Shown here: positions 26,316-32,905 of the stretch, in pieces
How positions within the stretch are numbered: position 1 is the stretch's first letter
How the letters are laid out: the number at the start of each line of letters is the position of its first letter
NCBI RefSeq assembly: GCF_019091085.1
Contig: NZ_JAGXJY010000001.1
Span: 558,001-622,000, forward strand
Reading direction: 5' to 3'
Source: Mesorhizobium sp. GbtcB19
GTDB taxonomy: Bacteria > Pseudomonadota > Alphaproteobacteria > Rhizobiales > Rhizobiaceae
DNA length: 64,000 bases
The notes under the pieces: generated by a model
Told to the model about the DNA's origin: nothing
The model's input: the letters and a program-made list of their open reading frames with translations, nothing else
The model's database searches: none
Translations under genes and position numbers: made by a program

Positions 26316-26801
26316 ATGACGATCCCCGCACCGATCATTTCCGGCCCAATGGCGATCGAAAAGGGATGGATCGACTATAACGGCCATCTCAACATGGCCT
26401 ATTACAACGTGCTGTTCGACCGCTGCTCGGACCAGGCGTTCGAGCTGATGGGCATGGGGCCGAACTACGCCAAGGAGCGGCGCCTGACGATCTACACGGC
26501 CGAGGTTCATGTCTGCTACGTGCAGGAGCTGCATCTCGACCACAAGGTGAACGTCTCGTTCCAGTTGATCGACCATGACGAGAAGCGCCTGCGCGCCTAT
26601 CAGGAGATCCGTCATGTCGACGGCTGGCTGGCGGCGACCTCCGAATCGCTCTCGCTACATGTCGATATGGAGGGGCCGAGAGTGGCCCCCTTCCCGGCCG
26701 ACGTGATGGCCGAGGTCGAGGCCATGCGCGCCGCCCATGCGGGATTGCCGATGCCGGAACGCGCCGGCCGTTCGATCGGCATCAAACGCAAGAGCGCTTG
26801 A
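26316..26801 (+). CDS. Acyl-CoA thioesterase family protein (hotdog fold)
   Basis: The 161-residue protein contains WIDYNGHLNMAYYNVLFDRC, the 4HBT/YbgC-type hotdog motif with the catalytic-type Asp/Asn, and YVQELHLDHKVNVSFQLIDH. It should hydrolyse acyl-CoA thioesters; the substrate is unknown. Proteins of this kind occur fused to or beside carnitine dehydrogenases, but none is adjacent here. AAGGAAACCAAA precedes the ATG. Confidence 0.82.
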   Translation: MTIPAPIISGPMAIEKGWIDYNGHLNMAYYNVLFDRCSDQAFELMGMGPNYAKERRLTIYTAEVHVCYVQELHLDHKVNVSFQLIDHDEKRLRAYQEIRHVDGWLAATSESLSLHVDMEGPRVAPFPADVMAEVEAMRAAHAGLPMPERAGRSIGIKRKSA

Positions 26802-26817
26802 AGCACGCAAACGCCCA

Positions 26818-26842
26818 CGTTAACCTTACCAAGGTTTTAACG
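26818..26842. terminator. Hairpin after the thioesterase gene
   Basis: CGTTAACCTT and AAGGTTTTAACG pair around ACC with a 2-nt bulge, 16 bp after the thioesterase stop. It is moderately stable, AT-rich, and without a T-run, so it is only a possible terminator. Confidence 0.35.
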
Positions 26843-26946
26843 TGAACAAGCCGCTTGAGTCCGTTGAACGACTCAGTGGCGCGTTCGAAAACCGCCGTAC
26901 CGGGTTGCGCACGGGCGGCTGGCGGAATGCGGTGCGAGGACAGTGC

Positions 26947-27144
26947 ATGAAAACCGACATCAAGGTCGAGGTGGAGCGGCTGGCGGCCGATCCACGCATC
27001 ACCGACTATGATTTCTGGCGATCGCTGAAGAACGTCAACAACGAGATCTTCCACATCGCCAACAACAACGAACCGATTCCGTTCGACATGATCCGCTGGC
27101 GCGCGATTCTGACCCAGGCGCGCATGAGGCGCGGCCACGCTTGA
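26947..27144 (+). CDS. Small hypothetical protein, 65 aa
   Basis: The gene encodes MKTDIKVEVERLAADPRITD and continues with YDFWRSLKNVNNEIFHIANN and NEPIPFDMIRWRAILTQARM. It is soluble, amphipathic and Asn-rich in the middle. I do not recognise the family. The ATG at 26947 follows CGAGGACA; a GTG 35 codons upstream would begin inside a hairpin (26818-26842) and is unlikely. Confidence 0.55.
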   Translation: MKTDIKVEVERLAADPRITDYDFWRSLKNVNNEIFHIANNNEPIPFDMIRWRAILTQARMRRGHA

Positions 27145-27161
27145 TCATTATCGCTGTTTCA

Positions 27162-27638
27162 TCATTTCTGCCTGAACCCGCCGAGCGGCGAGCGGGGCTC
27201 GATCGGCGATGACTGGATGATCGCGGTGTTGGTCATCGCATAGGGAATGATCCGGTCGATCACGCGCTCGAGCTCGCTCACCGAGCCGACATGGGCGAGC
27301 GCGATGAAGCAGTCCTCGCCGGTCACCCGGTCGCATTGCGCGATTTCCGGCAGCTCGCGGATGATGTCCGCCACCACCGAAAGCTGCCCCGGCACCGGCC
27401 TGATTCTGAGCCACGCCGACAGTTTCAGCCCGAGCGCCGCCGGATTGATCCTCACCGTATAGGCCTCGATCACGCCGTTCTCCTGCAATTTGCGGATACG
27501 CTCCGCCACGCTCGGCGCCGACAGGCCGACAGCGCGCGCCATTTCCGCGGTACTGATACGCGCATCCTTTTCCAGGAGCCGCAGTATCTTCAGATCGACG
27601 GCGTCCAGATCGGCATTTTCATTTCGAAGGTTTTTCAA
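27162..27638 (-). CDS. Lrp/AsnC family transcriptional regulator
   Basis: The 158-residue regulator has an N-terminal helix-turn-helix (LDAVDLKILRLLEKDARIST; AEMARAVGLSAPSVAERIRK; LQENGVIEAY) and a C-terminal RAM domain (PVPGQLSVVADIIRELPEIA; DCFIALAHVGSVSELERVID) that would bind an amino acid. It is divergent from an EamA exporter and probably controls it. A short dyad at 27656-27669 lies between them. Confidence 0.92.
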   Translation of the reverse strand: MKNLRNENADLDAVDLKILRLLEKDARISTAEMARAVGLSAPSVAERIRKLQENGVIEAYTVRINPAALGLKLSAWLRIRPVPGQLSVVADIIRELPEIAQCDRVTGEDCFIALAHVGSVSELERVIDRIIPYAMTNTAIIQSSPIEPRSPLGGFRQK

Positions 27639-27655
27639 ATCTTTTCTCTTCCATC

Positions 27656-27669
27656 AGAATGAAAATTCT
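27656..27669. promoter_or_regulatory. Dyad in the Lrp / EamA intergenic region
   Basis: AGAAT-GAAA-ATTCT is a perfect inverted repeat 18 bp upstream of the lrp-type gene and 58 bp upstream of the exporter. It fits an Lrp-type AT-rich operator in position, though it is short. Confidence 0.35.
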
Positions 27670-27726
27670 CCGGAATGCCGATGATCGCGCATGTAGTTTG
27701 CGCATTTCGCCTGCGATAATGCGCGC

Positions 27727-28659
27727 ATGAGCGATCGAAAGCAAATTCCCGCCGCAAATCAGGCCTCCGGTGGTACCGGAACGGTGCGCCCTGCCCTCGC
27801 CGGCCCCGCCTTTACCGGATTGGCTGATGCGCTACCTCCGCATGTCTGGTTCTGCGTCAGCGCGGTGTTCCATTATCTCGGCCCGGCCTTCGCGGTGCTG
27901 CTTTTCGACCAGGTCGGCGTGCTCGGCATGGCCTGGCTCCGCATCGCCACCGCCGCTCTCATCTTCGCCCCGTTGACAAAGCCCTGGCACGTTTTCGCCC
28001 GCGCCGAGCGCGCCCAGCGACTGCTGCTGCTGGCCTTCGGCGCCTGCCTGGCGGTGATGAACTGCTCCTTCTATCTGGCGCTCGACCGGCTGCCGATCTC
28101 GCTGGTGGCGGCCATCGAATTCGTCGGCACGATCGCGGTGGCGCTCGTCGGCCTGCGCAGCCGGCGCAATTTCGCGGCGCTGACCGTTGCCGTTGCCGGC
28201 ACCTTGCTGCTCATCGACGTGAAATGGTCGAGCGACCCGATCGGCCTGTTCTGGGCCTTTCTGAATGGCGCGCTGTTCGTCGGCTACATCGTGATCGGGC
28301 ACCGCGTCGCCCGGGCCGGCATCGGCATTGCCGGCCTCGGCAGCGCGATGGCGGTCGCGTTCCTCGTCGTGCTGCCGATCGGCTTCCGCGAAGCGCTGCC
28401 GGCCTTCTCGTCGCCGCAACTGCTGATCGCCGCGATCGGCGTCGGCGTCTGCTCTTCGGTCATCCCCTACATATGCGACCAGCTCGCCATGGCGCGGCTG
28501 CCGCGCGCCAGCTTCGCGCTGATGCTGTCGCTGCTGCCGCTTACGGCGACGCTCATCGGCATCGTCGTGCTGCGCCAAGTGCCGGGCGTGACCGACTGTA
28601 TAGGTATCGCAATGGTGATCGCCGGCGTCGCCTTCCACAAACCGGCGGCAAATACATGA
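27727..28659 (+). CDS. EamA/RhtA-type DMT transporter (probable amino-acid exporter)
   Basis: The 310-residue membrane protein has ten predicted helices in two EamA repeats (LFDQVGVLGMAWLRIATAAL; LDRLPISLVAAIEFVGTIAV; PYICDQLAMARLPRASFALM; LLPLTATLIGIVVLRQ). The RhtA-like pattern points to threonine/homoserine or related amino-acid export; this is inferred. The divergent Lrp-family gene supports amino-acid control. An N-terminal tail of about 35 residues precedes the first helix. Confidence 0.87.
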   Translation: MSDRKQIPAANQASGGTGTVRPALAGPAFTGLADALPPHVWFCVSAVFHYLGPAFAVLLFDQVGVLGMAWLRIATAALIFAPLTKPWHVFARAERAQRLLLLAFGACLAVMNCSFYLALDRLPISLVAAIEFVGTIAVALVGLRSRRNFAALTVAVAGTLLLIDVKWSSDPIGLFWAFLNGALFVGYIVIGHRVARAGIGIAGLGSAMAVAFLVVLPIGFREALPAFSSPQLLIAAIGVGVCSSVIPYICDQLAMARLPRASFALMLSLLPLTATLIGIVVLRQVPGVTDCIGIAMVIAGVAFHKPAANT

Positions 28660-28668
28660 ATTAATCGA

Positions 28669-29556
28669 CTAGGCGAGCTTCTCTTTGAGAAACGCGACCG
28701 TCCGGCCCCAGGCAAGATCGGCCGCCTTCTTGTCATAGCGCGCGGCCGAGGTGTCGTTGTTGAAGGCGTGGTTGGCGCCTTCATAGACATAGACCTTGTA
28801 TTCGACATGCGCGGCATCGAGCGTCTTCTTGTAGGCATCGATGCCGGCGTTGGTGCGCTCGTCCAGCCCGGCATAGTGAAGCAGCAGCGGTGCCTTGATC
28901 TTCGCGGCGTCCTCTGCCTTGGGCTGCATGCCGTAATAGGCGACGCCGACGCTCAGGTCTGGTGCATGCACGGCAAGCTGGTTCACCGCGCCGCCGCCCC
29001 AGCAGAAGCCGACCGCGCCGACCTTGCCGTTGCCGTCTTTGAGGCTCTTGAGGTAAGCGACCGTCGCCACGCCGTCGGCTGCGACCTGGGCAGCGTCGAG
29101 CTTGGTGAACATGTCGCGCGCCTTGTCCTCGTCGGACGGCGTTCCGCCAAACGGCGACAGAAAGTCCGGCGCGAGCGCCACGAATCCCTCCAGCGCCACG
29201 CGTCGGGCGACATCGCGGATATGCGCGTTGAGCCCGCGATTTTCGTGGATGACGATGACGGCGCCGAGCTTGCCGGACTGGCCGGCCGGCTTGACCAGGT
29301 ACCCTTTCATTTCACCGCTTGAACCGGGATAGGCGATGTCCTCGACCTTCACTCTGGCATCGTCCTCGGCAACGATCGCCGCCTGGGCGGAATTCGCCGC
29401 CAGCATCGGCGCGATCGCGGCCGCTGCGGCGCCCGAGCCCGCCAGTCTCGTCAGTTGCTCCATGAAGCGGCGCCGGTCGAGCGTCAGATGCGTGTATTCG
29501 TCATAGGCATCGATCATCGCCTGCGTGATGACGGGCTTGGCAACGGCTTCGGTCAT
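28669..29556 (-). CDS. Dienelactone hydrolase family protein
   Basis: The 295-residue alpha/beta hydrolase has the DLH triad: Cys185 (GFCWGGG nucleophile elbow), Asp232 (HYAGLDERTN) and His263 (GANHAFNND). The N-terminal 60 residues carry DRRRFMEQLTRLAGSGAAAA and ...AANSAQA, a Tat-like twin-arginine signal, although it is preceded by about 27 residues. It likely hydrolyses a lactone or ester, perhaps in the periplasm. The start MTEAVAKP is chosen at 29556; in-frame extension upstream looks non-coding. Confidence 0.87.
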   Translation of the reverse strand: MTEAVAKPVITQAMIDAYDEYTHLTLDRRRFMEQLTRLAGSGAAAAAIAPMLAANSAQAAIVAEDDARVKVEDIAYPGSSGEMKGYLVKPAGQSGKLGAVIVIHENRGLNAHIRDVARRVALEGFVALAPDFLSPFGGTPSDEDKARDMFTKLDAAQVAADGVATVAYLKSLKDGNGKVGAVGFCWGGGAVNQLAVHAPDLSVGVAYYGMQPKAEDAAKIKAPLLLHYAGLDERTNAGIDAYKKTLDAAHVEYKVYVYEGANHAFNNDTSAARYDKKAADLAWGRTVAFLKEKLA

Positions 29557-29755
29557 AACTCTCTCGATGATTGGGCAGGTCGATCCGCAAGATAGGGTCA
29601 GGATCCGCACGGTCCAGTCACGCGGAGATGACGATCCGGAGAGCCGCGACTCGCCCATCACATTTTGGTCATTTCCGAAAGCCTTGATGGTGCTGTCACA
29701 TTAGGAAGGAAAGCTGCCGATCCAGCTTCGATCCGAAGGACGAAAGGGGAATGCC

Positions 29756-30193
29756 ATGAATGTCCAGGACATCGTCAACACCGTCTCGCAAAAGGCCGGG
29801 CTCGACGAGCCCACCACCGAGAAGGTCGTCGGCACCATCTTTTCCGTGCTGGAGCACGAGGCCGAAGGCACCAGCGTTTCGTCTTTCTTCGCCCAGATCC
29901 CCGGCGCCGATGCGCTGGCGCAGAAATATGACGTGATGGCGCCCAGTGCGGCGGCAGGTTCGGGCGGCGGCCTGTTGTCGTCGCTGCAGGGCGCGCTCGG
30001 CGGCGTGCTCGGCGAAAAGGCCGGCGCGCTGATCAACGGCGTTGCCGCCCTCAAGGCGTCCGGCCTCGACATGGCGCAGATCCGGCAGGCCGGCGAGACC
30101 TTGATCAAACAGGCCGAAGCCGCCGCCGGCCCGGATCTTACCAACCAGGTGCTGGACCAGGTGCCGAGCCTGAAAGGTCATCTCGGGCTTTGA
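29756..30193 (+). CDS. Small Ala/Gly-rich hypothetical protein (DUF2267/DUF2780-like)
   Basis: The 145-residue protein begins MNVQDIVNTVSQKAGLDEPT and has a helical N-terminal part, a flexible APSAAAGSGGGLLSSLQGAL linker and a helical C-terminal part ending QVLDQVPSLKGHLGL. Small proteins of the DUF2267/DUF2780 kind have this layout; assignment is tentative. A strong Shine-Dalgarno (AAAGGGG) precedes the ATG and a classical terminator follows the stop. It appears to be a single-gene transcript. Confidence 0.6.
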   Translation: MNVQDIVNTVSQKAGLDEPTTEKVVGTIFSVLEHEAEGTSVSSFFAQIPGADALAQKYDVMAPSAAAGSGGGLLSSLQGALGGVLGEKAGALINGVAALKASGLDMAQIRQAGETLIKQAEAAAGPDLTNQVLDQVPSLKGHLGL

Positions 30194-30213
30194 AGCGTTG
30201 CGAACAGCCCTTG

Positions 30214-30249
30214 AGCGGATCAGCCATCCGACGGAGCTGATCCGCTTTT
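30214..30249 (+). terminator. Rho-independent terminator
   Basis: AGCGGATCAGC (30214-30224) pairs perfectly with GCTGATCCGCT (30236-30246) and is followed by TTTT. It ends the transcript of the 145-aa gene 20 bp after its stop. The rest of the gap to 30526 is AT-richer and holds a possible short frame at 30349-30462. Confidence 0.85.
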
Positions 30250-30348
30250 CAAGAATATCGATATTATAATTCCTATCGAGCTATCGTACACATTCCGGAA
30301 ACCATCCCGGCGCACCGATCCCGGGCGCCCGGCACAATTAACCACCTA

Positions 30349-30462
30349 TTAGAAGTTGCGCATCAGGTTGTGGACCGAATTATCGGTATCCGCATTGGGG
30401 GCGGCTGCCAACGTCTGTGTCACACCCCTCGCCGCGACGAGCAGGATGTCCGCCAAGGACAC
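30349..30462 (-). CDS. Possible 37-residue small protein
   Basis: From a GTG at 30462 the minus strand encodes MSLADILLVAARGVTQTLAA and then APNADTDNSVHNLMRNF before a TAA at 30349. The amphipathic N-terminus and the distinctive end look more protein-like than a random frame, but there is no obvious ribosome binding site. Low confidence. Confidence 0.2.
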   Translation of the reverse strand: MSLADILLVAARGVTQTLAAAPNADTDNSVHNLMRNF

Positions 30463-30525
30463 CGGGCGATGATCTGACGGGGCGAAAGGTCCGGCACCTC
30501 CGAGATCGAAGAGGGCTACCCAGCC

Positions 30526-32601
30526 ATGATGCGCGTCATCTCCTGCGTGACAGTCGATCACAATCTGTGGCTCGTGCTGCTCGCGGCGCTGGTCTGCAGC
30601 GCTGGCTCCTGGGCGACCATCAGGCTTTTCCTGCGCGCGCATGAAGCCAAGGGCCTGCAGCAGGTCGGCTGGCATTTCCTGACCTCGGTCTGCGCCGGAT
30701 CATCCATCTGGTGCACGCATTTCATCGCCATGCTGGCGTACGATCCCGGCGCGCCGATTGCCTTCGATCCGGTGCTGACGATCGCCTCGCTGTTCATCGC
30801 CATCACCGGCACCGCCGCCGGTTTCATCGCGGCGACGACCCACGCCCCGCGCATTGCCCCGATCGTCGGTGGCGTCATCGTCGGCCTCGCAATCTCCGGC
30901 ATGCACTACACAGGCATGGCCGCCTATCATGTCGACGGCATCGTCGAATGGAACAAAACCTATATCGCCGCCTCGGTCCTGCTTTCGGTGGTGTTTGCCT
31001 GCCTCGCCGTCAGCGTCGCCCTGAACGAGCGTATATCCGGCCGCAACTACTGGGCCGCCGCCGTTCTGGTGCTGGCCATCGTCAGCCTGCATTTCACCGC
31101 GATGACGGCAGTCCAGGTGACGCCGCTGGCGACAGGCGGCGCCAACAGCGATTCCCTGGCTTTGCATGCCATGGCGCTCGGCGTCGCCGTTGCCGGGCTG
31201 ATCATCATCGGCACCGGCCTTGCCAGTTATCTGATCGATGACAAGACACGCTCGGAAGCCTTCCAACGCCTGCATCACCTGGCCATGAACGACGCGCTGA
31301 CCGGCCTGCCCAACCGGGCGAACTTCAACGATCATCTCGACCGCGAGATCGACCGCGCCAGCGAACTCGGCGGCAAGGTGGCAATCGTCGGCATCGATCT
31401 CGACCGGTTCAAGGAGATCAACGACATCTGGGGGCACGGCGCCGGCGACCAGACCTTGAAGAACCTGGCCGAACGCATGAGCGCGTTGCTGCAGGAGGGC
31501 GAGTTCGTCGCCCGCCTCGGCGGTGACGAGTTCGCCGGCGTCAAGCGCATGAAGAGCCAGTCGGACCTTGTCGATTTCATCTCGCGCCTCGAAGCGGCGC
31601 TGTTCGCGCCGGTCAGGGTCGGCGACGTCGAAACCGCCACCGGCGCCAGCCTCGGCGTCGCCATCTACCCCAACGACGCGCTCGACCGCGAAACGCTGGT
31701 CAACAATGCCGACCTTGCCATGTATCGCGCCAAGGCCAACATAACCCAGAACGTCTGCTTCTATGAGCAGGCCATGGACGAGGCCGTCCGCGCCAACCGG
31801 ACGCTGGCCAACGATCTGCGCGACGCCGTCGAGAACAGTCAGCTCGACCTGCATTATCAGGTTCAGACGTCGGTCTCGACCGGCGACATTCGCGGCTACG
31901 AGGCGCTTTTGCGCTGGAAGCATCCGTCCAGGGGCAATATTTCTCCGGCCGAATTCATTCCGCTGGCCGAGGAAAACGGCCTCATCCTGCCGCTCGGCGA
32001 ATGGGTGCTGCGTACCGCTTGCGCCAAGGCCGCTTCATGGGATCATCCCTACAAGGTCGCGGTCAATCTCTCTCCGGTCCAGTTCGCCCATGCCGACCTG
32101 CCGAAGCTCGTGCATGAAATCCTGCTCGATACCGGGCTCAAGCCGAGCCGGCTGGAGCTCGAGATCACCGAAACCACCATCATCGCCGACAAGATCCGCA
32201 CCCTGAACATCCTGCGGCGGATCAAAGCGCTCGGCGTCACCATCGCCATCGACGATTTCGGCACCGGCTATTCCTCGCTGGAGACGCTGCGCGCCTTCCC
32301 GTTCGACAAGATCAAGCTCGACCGCTCCTTCATGTCCGAGGTCGAGACCAGCCCGCAGGCCAAGGCCATCATCCGCGCGGTGCTGGCGCTCGGCCAGAGC
32401 CTGCACATCCCGGTGCTCGCCGAAGGCGTCGAGACGCACAGCCAGTTGTCGATCCTGCGCGCCGAAGGCTGCAACGAGGCGCAAGGTTTTCTGCTCGGAC
32501 GCCCCGCGCCGTTCGGCGAACTCTTCACGCTGACGCATGCCACCGACGTTGGCAACGCCGAAACCCGGCGGGCTGTCCGACAGGCCGCAGCTGTTGCGTA
32601 G
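30526..32601 (+). CDS. MHYT-GGDEF-EAL cyclic-di-GMP signalling protein
   Basis: The 691-residue inner-membrane protein starts with an MHYT sensor of about seven helices (WCTHFIAMLAY, SGMHYTGMAAY, LHFTAMTAV; proposed ligands are copper or gases). It then has a GGDEF cyclase domain with the intact motif RLGGDEFAG near residue 331, and an EAL phosphodiesterase domain with GYEALLRWKHP near 459, LELEITETTI and IDDFGTGYSSLETL. Both catalytic signatures look intact. No RxxD inhibitory site is seen before GGDEF. AGAGGG lies upstream of the ATG. Confidence 0.93.
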   Translation: MMRVISCVTVDHNLWLVLLAALVCSAGSWATIRLFLRAHEAKGLQQVGWHFLTSVCAGSSIWCTHFIAMLAYDPGAPIAFDPVLTIASLFIAITGTAAGFIAATTHAPRIAPIVGGVIVGLAISGMHYTGMAAYHVDGIVEWNKTYIAASVLLSVVFACLAVSVALNERISGRNYWAAAVLVLAIVSLHFTAMTAVQVTPLATGGANSDSLALHAMALGVAVAGLIIIGTGLASYLIDDKTRSEAFQRLHHLAMNDALTGLPNRANFNDHLDREIDRASELGGKVAIVGIDLDRFKEINDIWGHGAGDQTLKNLAERMSALLQEGEFVARLGGDEFAGVKRMKSQSDLVDFISRLEAALFAPVRVGDVETATGASLGVAIYPNDALDRETLVNNADLAMYRAKANITQNVCFYEQAMDEAVRANRTLANDLRDAVENSQLDLHYQVQTSVSTGDIRGYEALLRWKHPSRGNISPAEFIPLAEENGLILPLGEWVLRTACAKAASWDHPYKVAVNLSPVQFAHADLPKLVHEILLDTGLKPSRLELEITETTIIADKIRTLNILRRIKALGVTIAIDDFGTGYSSLETLRAFPFDKIKLDRSFMSEVETSPQAKAIIRAVLALGQSLHIPVLAEGVETHSQLSILRAEGCNEAQGFLLGRPAPFGELFTLTHATDVGNAETRRAVRQAAAVA

Positions 32602-32607
32602 CTGAAA

Positions 32608-32809
32608 CCTCCGCGACTTCGTCATCCACGGGCGGAGCAAGGAGCGAAGCGACGCGGCGCAGACCCGAGGATCCATGCCGTGACGCAGAGGTGTTGCGAC
32701 AGTCCAGAATTCTGTACCGCTGCGCTCCTCGATCAAGGTAACGGCATGGATCCTCGGGTCTGCGCTCCGCTTCGCGTCGCTCCGCCCGTGGATGACGAAG
32801 TCGCGGAGG
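32608..32809. repeat. Long inverted repeat (about 70-bp arms) between convergent genes
   Basis: CCTCCGCGACTTCGTCATCC...GGATCCATGCCGT (32608-32681) is matched in reverse complement by ACGGCATGGATCCTCGGGTC...GTCGCGGAGG (about 32741-32809), with a few indels in the middle of the arms and a spacer of about 60 bp. It fills most of the 304-bp gap between the c-di-GMP gene and the PQQ dehydrogenase. The repeat is intergenic, has no coding potential I trust, and may act as a bidirectional terminator. Confidence 0.8.
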
Positions 32810-32905
32810 CTTCGGCCAATCTCCAGCAAATGCCAAACAATTGGCTGGACGCTCAAAAAGCCGGAAGCGCTGGAACTCGCCTTCGCAGGCCGGCCTCACC
32901 TGTAT

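Noticed and set aside
26818..26842. CtrA-type site TTAA-N7-TTAA
   Set aside because: The two TTAA elements are 13 bp apart; the sequence is better explained as a hairpin.
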